Assembly (NCBI RefSeq): GCF_001636345.1
Contig: NZ_KV440945.1
Location: forward strand, 491,340 to 555,339
Origin: Cytobacillus gottheilii
Lineage (GTDB): Bacteria; Bacillota; Bacilli; Bacillales; Cytobacillaceae
Direction of reading: 5' to 3'
DNA: 64,000 bases
In this document: piece by piece, positions 34,045-43,476 of the stretch
Numbering within the stretch: position 1 is the stretch's first letter
Layout of the letters: each line of letters opens with the position of its first letter
Position numbers and translations under genes: made by a program
The notes under the pieces: generated by a model
What the model saw: only the letters and a program-made list of their open reading frames with translations
Database searches by the model: none
What the model was told of the DNA's origin: nothing

Positions 34045-34211
34045 CTAACTGATTTTAAAAGGATATAACTTGCAAATTCACAGGATTGACACAAAAAGTG
34101 GAGAAAAAAGAAGAAAAAAGGAGGATTATGGAAAGTTATAGGAGAAAAGAACTGAGAGTAAATACTTAGTATTTATTTGTTGTAAAAATCTAGGTAAGAG
34201 GAGGTGAAACC

Positions 34212-34565
34212 ATGGAAGAGAAATTTCTTTTCTATAAGGGAATCTGTAATGAAATCGACATGATGCATCGTCCAAGTTTTGGGGATGCTGTACTTCTTAG
34301 TAAGCGTCCAAAGATCAAATCCTATCAAAGGCTCCCGCTAATCGAAAACATGCCGCTGACACTTCAATATAATACAAATCACCCAAAGAATCAGGTTCAA
34401 TACCAACTACATAACAATCATTTAGAAATCTGTTTCCCTGAGCCAGATGGAAAGGAATTTTTCTATAGTATTTTAATAAAAGAGGGAAATTGGGTCAGTT
34501 ATGTTTTGAATCCAGCAGCAAGAAAAAAACCACTGGCGAAAGGGAACATAGGTCGATTGCAATAA
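34212..34565 (+). CDS. Hypothetical protein, 117 aa
   Basis: Not recognised. A soluble, basic protein without signal peptide or membrane helix, probably beta-rich in its second half (QVQYQLHNNHLEICFPEPDG). AGAGGAGG precedes ATG 34212. It converges on ywqA. A single-copy gene with good translation signals and about 145 nt of upstream DNA lacking a clear promoter. Confidence 0.65.
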   Translation: MEEKFLFYKGICNEIDMMHRPSFGDAVLLSKRPKIKSYQRLPLIENMPLTLQYNTNHPKNQVQYQLHNNHLEICFPEPDGKEFFYSILIKEGNWVSYVLNPAARKKPLAKGNIGRLQ

Positions 34566-34604
34566 AAAAAGCAGGCGGGAATATGGAATATTTCCCGCTT
34601 GCTT
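34562..34604 (-). terminator. Terminator of the ywqB-ywqA operon
   Basis: GCAGGCGGGAA (34571-34581) pairs with TTCCCGCTTGC (34592-34602), one wobble; seven A on the plus side form the U run of the minus-strand transcript. Confidence 0.85.
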
Positions 34605-34624
34605 CAAACATGATGAAAGATAAA

Positions 34625-37441
34625 TTAACTCAAATAAACAAGATCGTGCAATTCATCATTTGAAAGCTCCGTAATCCAGCTTTCACTTTGGATAATCTGA
34701 TCGTTTAAGGACTGTTTCTTCTCAAGCATCACATCTATTTTTTCCTCAAGAGTTCCGGTGCTGATCAGCTTATGAACATGAACAAATCGTTTTTGGCCAA
34801 TCCGATAAGCACGGTCAGTAGCTTGGTTCTCTACAGCTGGGTTCCACCAGCGGTCAAAATGGATGACATGACTTGCTGCTGTTAAGTTCAGCCCAGTTCC
34901 TCCGGCTTTTAGAGACAGAAGAAAGACAGGGAACTCCTCGTTTTGAAAACGCGTGATCATGTTGTCGCGCTCCTGTTTTGGCACACTTCCATTTAAGAAT
35001 GGCACATCAAGCTGGAATTCACTTTTCAGCATCTGCTGAATAATCCTGCCCATCTCAATATACTGAGTAAAAATAAGACAGCTTTCCCCTTGTTCCCGAA
35101 CAGCGCTAATCAGCTCGTGCAGCTTTTCGAGCTTCGAAGAGCGCGAAAGGATGGATTTTGGCTTTTCTTCTTTTAAATACAGTCCAGGATGGTTGCATAA
35201 TTGTTTTAAGCGGCCCAGCAGCTGCAGGACCATGCCTCGGCGTTCGAGTCCGGTTAATGTTTCAATTTGCGCAAATGTATCGCGAACAAGCTGTTCATAT
35301 AGGGAAGCTTGCTCGGCTGTCAGCGGGCAATATTCCTTTTGCTCGAGCTTATCCGGTAAATTCAGAGCAACTTCTTCATCCTGTTTCGTCCTTCTTAAAA
35401 GGAAGGGACGTATATAGGCTTGAAGCTGACGAACCTTGTCTTTATCGTCATCCTTTTCGATGGGAAGGACATATTTATTCTGAAACTGTCCAAGACTGCC
35501 AAGATAGCCATGGTTGGTGAAGTCAAAAATGGACCATAGCTCCGACAAACGGTTTTCCATCGGTGTTCCTGTAAGAGCAATATGATGTTTGCCCTTTAGT
35601 TTGCGCACTGCTCTTGATTGCTTTGTCCCGGCATTTTTAATATTTTGGGCTTCATCAATGGAAATAGAGCTCCAATCCATCGCTTCAAACTCATCAAGAT
35701 CTAAGTGTGTCAAACCATAAGAGGTAAGGACCACATCTGCGCCTTGACAGATCTCAGCAAATGCCTCGCCTTTTGGACGATTTGGACCGTAATGCAAATA
35801 AACGTTCATGTCTGGTGCGAATCGTTCGATCTCTTTTTGCCAGTTGCCAAGCACGGAGGTCGGACAAATAATCAATGCCGGCCCTTCTTCCATCTCCCGT
35901 ACTTTTAATAGGTAAGAAATAAGCTGAATTGTTTTTCCTAACCCCATATCATCAGCAAGAATCGCGCCAAATCCATAACGGCGCAGAAACAGAAGCCAGC
36001 TCATTCCAAGCTGCTGATATGGACGAAGCTCGCCGTAGAAGCCTTCAGCACTATCAGCTAAAGGAATCTCTTTCAGATTTCTCAGCTGCTTGATCATCTG
36101 CTTCCATTGACGATTTAATTCAATTTGAATACGTGCAAAGCTTTGCGGGTTTTCAAGCTCTTCATCATGTCCAGCTTCCTCCGCTAAAAGCTCCTGTTCA
36201 ATAAGATCCCGTACATGCAAGCCTTCCTTTTCCGCTCTTTTCATCATATCTTGAATATGGCGAATAAACTGCGGATCGAGCTTGATCCAGCGGCCGCGAA
36301 TGTATACAAGCTTTCTTTTTTCTTCGACCATGCCGTGAAATTCTTCCTCGGTCAAATCGACTCCATTCATTGAAATACGCCAGTCATAATCAAGCATCGA
36401 CTGCAGGCCAACAAAGGATGGGCGATGACTTTGCGAGCTCTTTACCCGTGCCTTTACCTTCATGCTCGCATTTTTCATGGCTTGCCACCAGGAAGGAAGC
36501 AGAATGTCAACACCTAGTGCAAGCAATGTTTCACTTGCTTCTGTTAGGAACATCCAAGCCTCATCTTCAGTCAGAAACGTGGTAATCCCATTTTTGCCAT
36601 TACTAAGCCATGGAAACAGCTTTAGCCATCTCTGGAGCTCAAGCTCTACTTTATCTTCATGATCATGCCAATCTGTTTGATAATTAGAGTAATCTTTATA
36701 ATCAGCAAAAAGTTCAGGGTCAGCCTTTCCGCGCAGAAAAACCGTCACATTCCAATGAAGTTCTGCTTCACCAGGCTCCTCAAGCTTAAGACCAATCGTA
36801 AAAGGCGTATCGTCTTCTTTGATCCCCATCCAGCGCTGAAAGCTTTCTTCATCAAAATAGGCAGCAAGATGCGCTGCGGATAAATGTTCACTGTTCAGCT
36901 TCTCAAGTTTTTCGCCAAAGCTTGCTCTTGCTTCCCGGTTGCGGTTTAAATATTCTCCGAGTGCATAATGGAACATGTCACCGATGAAGGTTTGTACAGG
37001 GATATCCTCCACATTCTGCTCCCAAAAGGATGGATCAAATTCATGCAATACATTCTTAGGAAGCTCCCAGCGGAACTCATCTTGTTCCCAGACGGAAAAG
37101 TCGGGAATCCAATCCTTATGAATAATCGAATCATATAAGGCTGGAGCAGCTGCCAGACAAAGCTGTGTATATTCATCCCAATCCCATTCAATCAGCCTAT
37201 TGAACTGTTCTGCGGAAAAAAGCGACACAAGCTCCCATCCGTTTAACATGACACCGCTGACGCCGTTTCGGCTCTCCTCCGTCAGCATGGTTCCATAAAA
37301 GCTGCCTGCATGACGGCCAAAGAGCAGCTGTTTCCAGTGATGAGGATCATATGGAGCACCATATTCGTCCACGGCATAAAGGAAGTAACGGCCGTCAGCG
37401 TCTCTATCCAATTTAATATGAAGATATCTTGTTTTAAGCAT
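34625..37441 (-). CDS. ywqA: SNF2 family DNA/RNA helicase-like ATPase YwqA
   Basis: A protein of about 938 aa. The N-terminal half is a SNF2-associated region (DUF3670 type); the C-terminal half has the two RecA-like domains of SNF2 translocases. Walker A is ILADDMGLGKTIQ, Walker B is SIDEAQNIKN (DEAQ), motif III LTGTPMENRLSELWS, and motifs V-VI are SLKAGGTGLNLTAASHVI and QATDRAYRIGQ. Substrates of the Bacillus enzyme are not established. It overlaps the end of ywqB by a few bases and is translated from ATG 37441 (a TTG precedes it directly). The conserved pairing with a SWIM protein suggests joint action on DNA. Confidence 0.93.
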   Translation of the reverse strand: MLKTRYLHIKLDRDADGRYFLYAVDEYGAPYDPHHWKQLLFGRHAGSFYGTMLTEESRNGVSGVMLNGWELVSLFSAEQFNRLIEWDWDEYTQLCLAAAPALYDSIIHKDWIPDFSVWEQDEFRWELPKNVLHEFDPSFWEQNVEDIPVQTFIGDMFHYALGEYLNRNREARASFGEKLEKLNSEHLSAAHLAAYFDEESFQRWMGIKEDDTPFTIGLKLEEPGEAELHWNVTVFLRGKADPELFADYKDYSNYQTDWHDHEDKVELELQRWLKLFPWLSNGKNGITTFLTEDEAWMFLTEASETLLALGVDILLPSWWQAMKNASMKVKARVKSSQSHRPSFVGLQSMLDYDWRISMNGVDLTEEEFHGMVEEKRKLVYIRGRWIKLDPQFIRHIQDMMKRAEKEGLHVRDLIEQELLAEEAGHDEELENPQSFARIQIELNRQWKQMIKQLRNLKEIPLADSAEGFYGELRPYQQLGMSWLLFLRRYGFGAILADDMGLGKTIQLISYLLKVREMEEGPALIICPTSVLGNWQKEIERFAPDMNVYLHYGPNRPKGEAFAEICQGADVVLTSYGLTHLDLDEFEAMDWSSISIDEAQNIKNAGTKQSRAVRKLKGKHHIALTGTPMENRLSELWSIFDFTNHGYLGSLGQFQNKYVLPIEKDDDKDKVRQLQAYIRPFLLRRTKQDEEVALNLPDKLEQKEYCPLTAEQASLYEQLVRDTFAQIETLTGLERRGMVLQLLGRLKQLCNHPGLYLKEEKPKSILSRSSKLEKLHELISAVREQGESCLIFTQYIEMGRIIQQMLKSEFQLDVPFLNGSVPKQERDNMITRFQNEEFPVFLLSLKAGGTGLNLTAASHVIHFDRWWNPAVENQATDRAYRIGQKRFVHVHKLISTGTLEEKIDVMLEKKQSLNDQIIQSESWITELSNDELHDLVYLS

Positions 37442-39053
37442 CAATCAGCTTACCCCTTTTGCACTCTTCCTGAAAGGCGCGAAGGCGCTTTGTTTTAAGT
37501 AAAATCTCATCCAGATAAAGCGACCAGTCATCCATACGCTTTAGCTTTTTGTATAGCGTGCGCAGTTTCTTCATCTTTCTGACAGCCGCTTTGTAATGAT
37601 CACGGTTTTTCATATTAATATCACTTTGAATTCCATGATGATATAGAGGAAGAAGGACGATTGGATCGGCCTTTTCTAGTGTTTTAATCCGGTCGTTTTG
37701 CAGGATTCCCATATCAAAACCAATATACGCCTGCAAATCGCCCCATTTTTCGTATTCCTTATTTTCAAAAAGAAGATATTCATACTCGCTATAACTATAT
37801 GGCAGAGTTTCTTCAAGTGCACGCTCGAAAAGGTCCATGCTGCCGGTTTCTGTGCAGAATGGAGAAATAACCTTAATGGCAAATCTGGTGAAATCCCGGC
37901 ATGTATAGTAATCAGGCTGCTGCTGCAAGTAATCGTGCAGCTTACTGATAAACACTTCTAGATATAAGCCTGCCCGCTTCCAATCCTTTTGCGAATTCAG
38001 CGTCTCGATCCAATAAAGCATATAGGTGGTAAGGCTTGAATCCCTTTCGCTAAGGGCACGTAAGGCATCCTCATCCTGCCGCAGCAGAAAATCAATATGA
38101 ATTGCTGCTGCACTTAGAGAGAAGGAGTGATCTGTGTTGATTTTCTGCAGCCTTTCACGTTCATCCTGACGCCAGTTTTTTTTCGTAAAGAAGGTCGTCC
38201 AGAGAATTCGATACAGATGAATCCGTTCATACTCTAATGGAGCATCTCCCTTTAAAATCTCTATGGAATCATCCTTCATTCGCTCAATAAAGTCATCAAA
38301 GGCAAATGGAAAAGACTGTGCGGATAGAGTCCTCATTCGTTCGAAAACATCGTCCATGATCGACTGAAACACATGGCCATAATAACGGTGAATGACAGCT
38401 TCTTCATATTCTAATCGCTGTGATAAATCTGCGAGCTTCCGGAACGTGTAGATAGAGCCGATCAGCTCGTATAGAAGGCGCCATTCCCGCTCAGTAGGCG
38501 CTCCTGCTCGTAAGCGGCGTATATAAATAGAATAGATTTCAGGAATAATGTAAGGTTTAATAATTCCTTTGCTATAAAAAAGCTCCTCAAAACTAACTTC
38601 AAACGTTTCAATCCATCTATCATAAGAGGGCTTCATCATGCCTGCTGTTTTCAGCAAGTCGCGTGCTTTCTGCAGACTCCAGCCTTTAGCATCCTGCATT
38701 TCCTTCAGCGGTTTGCGCCATTCTTCAACCCATTCGGAAACACTGTGTGCCCGTGAAAGCAGCTGAAGAAACACAGCCATTTGATGCCGGCAAAAACCAT
38801 CGGCAGGACAGGAGCATTCACTCATTGAAAAAAAATCAAGATCGAGCAATACATTCGCTGGCGTCACATCCTGAACTACGGCCGAAATGATTTCGCCCTG
38901 TACACTAAGGCTGCCGACAAGCCCTTGCCGATAAAGCATAAGACCTTTATGGACAAGCTTTACATCATCCTCGGCATCTGCATGAAGCATGCCCTTAAGT
39001 TCTTGAGAAGCAAGCTGCAATGGCTCCTCTAAATGCTCTGGAATTCCTCTCAT
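37434..39053 (-). CDS. ywqB: SWIM zinc finger protein YwqB
   Basis: A 539-aa protein with an N-terminal SWIM zinc finger seen as C-x-C-x6-C-x-H in SECSCPADGFCRHQM (about residues 76-92), a fold for DNA or protein binding. The remainder is helical and Trp/Tyr-rich without known motifs. Its stop overlaps the ywqA start, so the two proteins are translationally coupled. The function is unknown beyond this association. A Shine-Dalgarno AAAGGAGG lies upstream of the start. Confidence 0.9.
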   Translation of the reverse strand: MRGIPEHLEEPLQLASQELKGMLHADAEDDVKLVHKGLMLYRQGLVGSLSVQGEIISAVVQDVTPANVLLDLDFFSMSECSCPADGFCRHQMAVFLQLLSRAHSVSEWVEEWRKPLKEMQDAKGWSLQKARDLLKTAGMMKPSYDRWIETFEVSFEELFYSKGIIKPYIIPEIYSIYIRRLRAGAPTEREWRLLYELIGSIYTFRKLADLSQRLEYEEAVIHRYYGHVFQSIMDDVFERMRTLSAQSFPFAFDDFIERMKDDSIEILKGDAPLEYERIHLYRILWTTFFTKKNWRQDERERLQKINTDHSFSLSAAAIHIDFLLRQDEDALRALSERDSSLTTYMLYWIETLNSQKDWKRAGLYLEVFISKLHDYLQQQPDYYTCRDFTRFAIKVISPFCTETGSMDLFERALEETLPYSYSEYEYLLFENKEYEKWGDLQAYIGFDMGILQNDRIKTLEKADPIVLLPLYHHGIQSDINMKNRDHYKAAVRKMKKLRTLYKKLKRMDDWSLYLDEILLKTKRLRAFQEECKRGKLIDA

Positions 39054-39186
39054 CCTGCCAAGCCTCCTTTTAATTCCACGTTCAATAATGAAAACTGAAG
39101 GTGACGGTCACCTCATTTTCTGCATTTCTTTATTATAACATTTCAAAGTGGGAGGTAGAAGGGAAGACAAAAAACCATTGACCAAA

Positions 39187-39217
39187 CGCAAAAAAAGCTG
39201 CCTTACTAAAGGCAGCA
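39187..39217 (-). terminator. Terminator of the LysM-NlpC/P60 gene
   Basis: On the minus strand GCTGCCTT pairs with AAGGCAGC, followed by seven T. Confidence 0.9.
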
Positions 39218-39230
39218 AAGACTGTTTTAT

Positions 39231-40268
39231 TCAATAAAAACGTTTAAACCCATCGAAGTGTTTTTGATAATAAGCATTATTAATGTTTGATATGGTGACT
39301 CCTAGTGTTGAATCTGCATGAATAAATTCATCATTTCCTAAGTATATGCCCATATGAGATATTCCTTTGCGATACGTATTTTCGAAAAAGACAATATCGC
39401 CAGGCTGCGGCGTGGATACATAGTAGGAGCGGCTATAATAGCCATCCGTTGAATACCGGCCCATTTGTGACCCAGTTTGTTTTAGTACGTAATAGATGAA
39501 TCCGCTGCAGTCAAACCCTGTTAATGTTGATCCACCCCAAATATAAGGTTTGCCTAGAAGGTTTTTAGCAGCTGAGATGATATCCTGTACATCCTTTGGA
39601 ACTTGAACAGCAGGACCTTCAGGAGCAATTGCCTCATTTTTCTGAAGCATCAGCACTTGTCCAACAAAAATATAATCGCCGCTTAAGCCATTCCACTTTC
39701 TCAAGTCGCTTACACTTGTTTTTGTCTGTGCAGCAATTTTACTTAATGTATCACCCTTTTTTACCATGTACTGTGTAAGAGCAGGTGCTGGCTGTGAAGG
39801 CTGAGCAGGCTTCACTTCTTCTTTTGGTCCCTGGCTGGATGAAGATGTGACTTTCAATGTTTGTCCTGGGAAAATAAGATGTGTCGTCAGACCATTTAAA
39901 TTCATCAATGTTTGCAGACTAATATTATGTTTTATAGCAATTTTTGATAGAGTGTCGCCTGATGCAACGGTGTATGTATGTGTTACGGGTTTACTGCTTG
40001 GCTTGCTTGGCTCTTTTACAGCGGGAGGAGCTGGTTTTGTGGCAGGAGCTGTTACAGTTTTAGCGATTTTAATAGGCTGATTGATTTTTAAAAAATCTGA
40101 AGATAATCCGTTTATACTCTTAAGCTCTGCAACAGAAACACTATATTTCTTTGATAACTGCCAAAGTGTATCTCCTTTTTGAACCACATGTGTATCGGCG
40201 GAAGCATGGGCAGCATAAGCAGAAGAGATGATCGCTATTGCAGCAATAGATACGATTTCCTTTTTCAC
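39231..40268 (-). CDS. Secreted peptidoglycan endopeptidase, three LysM plus NlpC/P60
   Basis: A 345-aa wall hydrolase that cleaves gamma-D-Glu to diamino acid bonds in stem peptides. It has a signal peptide (about residues 1-24), three LysM modules (HVVQKGDTLWQLSKKYSVSV, YTVASGDTLSKIAIKHNI, YMVKKGDTLSKIAAQTKTSV) joined by Pro/Lys/Ser linkers, and a C-terminal NlpC/P60 domain. Its triad is Cys (GFDCSGF), His (ISHMGIYLG) and His (FIHADST). It starts at GTG 40268 with AAGGAGAG upstream. It belongs to the LytE/LytF/CwlS type of cell-separation and elongation hydrolases, but the exact orthologue cannot be assigned. Confidence 0.9.
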   Translation of the reverse strand: MKKEIVSIAAIAIISSAYAAHASADTHVVQKGDTLWQLSKKYSVSVAELKSINGLSSDFLKINQPIKIAKTVTAPATKPAPPAVKEPSKPSSKPVTHTYTVASGDTLSKIAIKHNISLQTLMNLNGLTTHLIFPGQTLKVTSSSSQGPKEEVKPAQPSQPAPALTQYMVKKGDTLSKIAAQTKTSVSDLRKWNGLSGDYIFVGQVLMLQKNEAIAPEGPAVQVPKDVQDIISAAKNLLGKPYIWGGSTLTGFDCSGFIYYVLKQTGSQMGRYSTDGYYSRSYYVSTPQPGDIVFFENTYRKGISHMGIYLGNDEFIHADSTLGVTISNINNAYYQKHFDGFKRFY

Positions 40269-40689
40269 TTCTCTTAATCTCTCCTTCTATTAGATCGGGT
40301 GTTTTCTCCTAATATCGGCATAAAAGTGGAAAGTTTTACTGAAAATAGGTTTATTTTCATAAAAAATTTCATTCTTTTTGTACTATCGAATAATAATCTA
40401 TTGGGAAAAAGATCACAAATCTGCTTATTTTAGAAGAAAATAGGGGTGCAGCTAAACCTTTGGCTGCAGCTTTCTGGCTTGCTGACGCTTGCGTATTCTT
40501 TAACCATTACTGTTAAATGTGGGTTATGGGGAGCCATTGATGGCTGGAATGGGTGGCATAAATTACTTGGAGTGTAATCTGGCGCACTTATATACACTTT
40601 TGTTATACTGTAAAACGTAAGAATTGTGTTTAAAACCTATTGAATACAAATATATCTTGCAAATATACAATTGATAGGTGGAAAAAAGA
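40269..40689. other. Divergent intergenic region LysM-NlpC / trhO
   Basis: About 420 nt without a gene. A small hairpin TGCAGC/GCTGCA (40447-40468) lacks a T run. A TATACT near 40606 may be the trhO -10 box, without a clear -35. No riboswitch or WalR box was identified with confidence. Confidence 0.4.
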
Positions 40690-41640
40690 ATGAGTGAAAA
40701 GAATTATCGAGTATTACTGTATTACATGTATGTCCCAATTGAAAATGCTGAAGAGTATGCGCAAGAGCATCTTGCTTTTTGCCAGGAGCTTGGTTTAAAA
40801 GGAAGAATTCTAATCGCTGATGAGGGCATTAACGGAACAGTTTCAGGTACAATTGAACAGACAGATCAATATATGGCTGCGATGAAAGCTGATCCTCGCT
40901 TTGCTGAAATGATATTCAAAATTGATGAAGCAGAGGAACATGCCTTCAAGAAAATGAAGGTTCGCCATCGCAAGGAGCTTGTTACACTTCGTCTTGAAGA
41001 TGATGTGAATCCGAATGAATTGACTGGGCAATATTTAAGCCCAAAAGAGTTTTACGAGCGTTTAAATGATGAAGACACTGTGGTCTTAGATGCGCGCAAT
41101 GACTATGAGTATGATCTTGGTCATTTCCGCGGTGCGATCAGACCGGATATCATAAACTTCCGTGACCTTCCACAATGGGTGCGTGAAAATAAAGAATTGC
41201 TTGGAGATAAGAAGATTGTTACGTATTGCACAGGCGGAATCCGCTGTGAAAAATTCTCAGGCTGGCTGTTGAAGGAAGGCTTTAAAGACGTTGCTCAGCT
41301 TCACGGCGGCATCGTCACATACGGCCAAGATCCGGAAGTCCAAGGTGAGCTTTGGGATGGTCAGCTGTATGTATTCGATGAAAGAATTGGCGTACCTGTT
41401 AATCAGAAAGAGCATGTGGTCGTCGGCCGCGATTATTTTTCAGGCGAACCTTGCGAGCGCTATGTAAACTGTGCAAACCCTGCCTGCAACAAAAAAATCT
41501 TATGCTCTGAAGAAAATGAGCATAAATATATGCGCAGCTGCTCAGATGAATGCCGTACAAATCCGCGCAACCGCTATATTATTCAGCATGAATTGAGCGA
41601 GGAAGAAGTACAGAATCGTTTAGAAACAATTGAAGCGTAA
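40690..41640 (+). CDS. trhO: tRNA uridine(34) hydroxylase, rhodanese type
   Basis: A 316-aa enzyme making 5-hydroxyuridine at tRNA position 34, the first step towards mo5U in Bacillus. The N-terminal acylphosphatase-like domain ([14 protein letters not shown]) is followed by a rhodanese domain with catalytic Cys180 in [15 protein letters not shown] and a C-terminal Cys-rich segment ([20 protein letters not shown]). ATG 40690 follows AGGTGG by 8 nt; the GTG at 40678 is inside that site. It is monocistronic, with its own terminator. Confidence 0.93.
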   Translation: MSEKNYRVLLYYMYVPIENAEEYAQEHLAFCQELGLKGRILIADEGINGTVSGTIEQTDQYMAAMKADPRFAEMIFKIDEAEEHAFKKMKVRHRKELVTLRLEDDVNPNELTGQYLSPKEFYERLNDEDTVVLDARNDYEYDLGHFRGAIRPDIINFRDLPQWVRENKELLGDKKIVTYCTGGIRCEKFSGWLLKEGFKDVAQLHGGIVTYGQDPEVQGELWDGQLYVFDERIGVPVNQKEHVVVGRDYFSGEPCERYVNCANPACNKKILCSEENEHKYMRSCSDECRTNPRNRYIIQHELSEEEVQNRLETIEA

Positions 41641-41653
41641 ATCAATGAATAGA

Positions 41654-41684
41654 AAGGGGCATCCAGATTGGGTGCCCTTTTTTC
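41654..41684 (+). terminator. Terminator after trhO
   Basis: GGGCATCC (41657-41664) pairs with GGGTGCCC (41670-41677), one wobble, followed by six T. Confidence 0.88.
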
Positions 41685-41689
41685 TGCTA

Positions 41690-42646
41690 TTATTTATTGG
41701 AAAGCTGATCAATAACCTTTTCAAGCTTTTCGTCTACAACACTTGCATCGTCAATATGCTGCTTCAGCAAAGCGTTTACCTCATCAAAAATATGTTTAGT
41801 CTTGCTGATTTCGTCTGCTGTTTCCTGAGATTGATATGTCTGCTTGCCGATTTGCTGCATGACTTCACCAACTTCTTTTTGTACGGTACTAATGATGCTG
41901 CTGATAGAATCAATCGCTGTAGTTGAACCGCTGCTGATCTCCATTCCTTCTTGAATGAGATGGGAGCTTTGCAGGGTTGATTGTAGAGTTGCCCCAATAT
42001 CCTGCTGAATGTTTTTAGTCAAACTGCTAATATTGGCTGTACTCTCAGCTGTATTTTCCGCCAGTTTCCTAACTTCCTCTGCAACAACAGCAAACCCCTT
42101 CCCTTGTTCTCCTGCACGAGCAGCTTCTATTGAAGCATTCAAGGCAAGCAGATTGGTTTGATCAGCAATCTCTTTAATTACTTTTACAATCATTTCAATT
42201 TCCTTCGATCGCTCATTGAGCTGCTCCATTTTACGGGAATTTTCCTCCAATTGAGCGCCAAGCTGCTTCATCAGTTCTTCAGATTTTAAGATTGAAGCTC
42301 TGCCATCGTTTGACCGCGACACCATTTCCCCAGCAGAATGAATGAGAACCTCTCCTTTTTGTGAAAGGTCTTTTGAATTCAGAACTGAATCTTCACTTAA
42401 TGACTTAACGTGATCAAAGTGAGTTTTAATGCTGCCAACTAATGAGCCAAGTGTATGATGCTGTCCATTTACCATTTCGTGCTGATGCAGGGTGTGCTGT
42501 AAGTCATGGAGAAAATCGAAAATAGTCTCTTGCAGTGCGGCTTCCTTATGTGCCATTTCTTCCTCAACTTGCTTTCGAATAGAATCTTCTAACTCTTTCC
42601 GTTCTAACTCTAGCTTTTTTGTATTCTTCTTTCCTATCAGCAGCAT
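41690..42646 (-). CDS. Soluble methyl-accepting chemotaxis-type transducer
   Basis: A 318-aa cytoplasmic protein: an N-terminal coiled coil (about residues 10-45), a short helical region with several His ([17 protein letters not shown]) and a C-terminal MCP signalling domain. The kinase-contact hairpin tip is [20 protein letters not shown] followed by [19 protein letters not shown]. There is no membrane helix, so it must sense an intracellular signal or partner. The His-rich patch could bind a metal or haem (inference). GGGGT lies 6 nt before the start codon. Confidence 0.9.
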   Translation of the reverse strand: MLLIGKKNTKKLELERKELEDSIRKQVEEEMAHKEAALQETIFDFLHDLQHTLHQHEMVNGQHHTLGSLVGSIKTHFDHVKSLSEDSVLNSKDLSQKGEVLIHSAGEMVSRSNDGRASILKSEELMKQLGAQLEENSRKMEQLNERSKEIEMIVKVIKEIADQTNLLALNASIEAARAGEQGKGFAVVAEEVRKLAENTAESTANISSLTKNIQQDIGATLQSTLQSSHLIQEGMEISSGSTTAIDSISSIISTVQKEVGEVMQQIGKQTYQSQETADEISKTKHIFDEVNALLKQHIDDASVVDEKLEKVIDQLSNK

Positions 42647-42755
42647 GTTATTACCCCAATCCCTATGATTTATGGTCGTCCTTTCTATTATATCGGCACT
42701 ATTTCCTATCTTTTGTGCATCATATCACTCTTTTTAAATATTTCCGGGGAAATTG

Positions 42756-42784
42756 TTGAAGATGGTTGAAAGTTGTTGTAATAA
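42756..42784 (+). promoter_or_regulatory. Promoter of the c-di-GMP riboswitch transcript
   Basis: TTGAAG (42756-42761), 17-nt spacer, TAATAA (42779-42784), followed 41 nt later by the first conserved aptamer base. Confidence 0.5.
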
Positions 42785-42821
42785 TGAGAATAAAGACTTA
42801 AGATAAAAGTAACAGATGTTT

Positions 42822-42977
42822 AAAGGCAAACTTATTGAAAAATAAGGACGCAAAGCCGCGAATCTAAGGTCTGATAGACATTCTTTACCTTTGGCATGAA
42901 AGTAAAGGCTATTAGTCTTTCTGCCGAAAAGAAGGAGTATCTCTAATTATATTGGACTATGATGGTCGGGCTGCCAG
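42822..42977 (+). ncRNA. Cyclic-di-GMP-I (GEMM) riboswitch
   Basis: Elements appear in the canonical order. GGCAAAC (42825-42831) is followed by a perfect P1-type hairpin CTTATT-GAAA-AATAAG with a GNRA loop, then GGACGCAAAGCC (42846-42857). A tetraloop-receptor half TCTAAG (42863-42868) pairs across with TATGA (42958-42962), and the end GGTCGGGCTGCC (42964-42975) closes on GGC. The base at the ligand-discriminating position appears to be G, as in c-di-GMP rather than cGAMP sensors. The distal stem is extended: GTCTGATA (42869-42876) with TATTGGAC (42950-42957), enclosing about 70 nt with an inner hairpin CTTTAC/GTAAAG. No terminator follows, so control may be translational. I infer the class from memory of the consensus. 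Confidence 0.85.
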
Positions 42978-43017
42978 CATGAACGGGTGTTAAAAAAATA
43001 GACAAGGAGAGAGGACG

Positions 43018-43248
43018 ATGGAGGTACTATTTGGAACAGTAGCTTACTTTGAACAGGAAATTCAGCGTCATGTTTTAAAAGAAGAGAAAAATAAAATTGC
43101 TCAGATTGCTGAAAATCTGGAATTAGATCTTAAGTTTAACTTCGTGTGCCATGAAGACTTAAGAAAAGAATGCCTGCAAAATCTTTCACATGCTTCAGAG
43201 AAACTGCTTCAAGCCACGGATCAAAAGCTAGAAAAGATTCCCTGCTAG
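43018..43248 (+). CDS. Orphan 76-aa protein under a c-di-GMP riboswitch
   Basis: Not recognised. A small soluble, mostly helical protein with a charged first half (ILQRHV-type start, KEEKNKIAQIAENLELDL) and three Cys, one in FVCHEDL, one in RKECLQNL and one as the last residue. It has no signal peptide, membrane helix or PilZ motif. AAGGAGAGAGG lies just upstream of ATG 43018, 41 nt after the riboswitch aptamer. It is monocistronic, ended by a strong terminator, so the riboswitch has this gene as its only visible target. A role in the motility-to-sessile switch is possible but unsupported by the protein sequence. Confidence 0.75.
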   Translation: MEVLFGTVAYFEQEIQRHVLKEEKNKIAQIAENLELDLKFNFVCHEDLRKECLQNLSHASEKLLQATDQKLEKIPC

Positions 43249-43321
43249 AAACGTAAATTTACTGAACTTATACTTTTCCTATTTTTCATTAATAAGAATG
43301 CCATTAGCGCATATATATAAT

Positions 43322-43374
43322 AGCTGAACTTGCCCAGACATCTAGTATTTGCCTGTGCAGGTTCAGCTTTTTTC
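43322..43374 (+). terminator. Terminator of the riboswitch transcript
   Basis: AGCTGAACTTGC (43322-43333) pairs with GCAGGTTCAGCT, one wobble, then six T. Confidence 0.88.
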
Positions 43375-43476
43375 ATTAGTGAAAACTTTTCATCATACGT
43401 TCATTTTCAGCATGAGCAACTTGTAGAAATTTGTCTAATGAGAATGATAAAATAGAATACAGTAGGAGGGGGATTC

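Noticed and set aside
36370-36883. Plus-strand frames within ywqA
   Set aside because: Antisense shadows of a well-conserved SNF2 gene; no translation signals.
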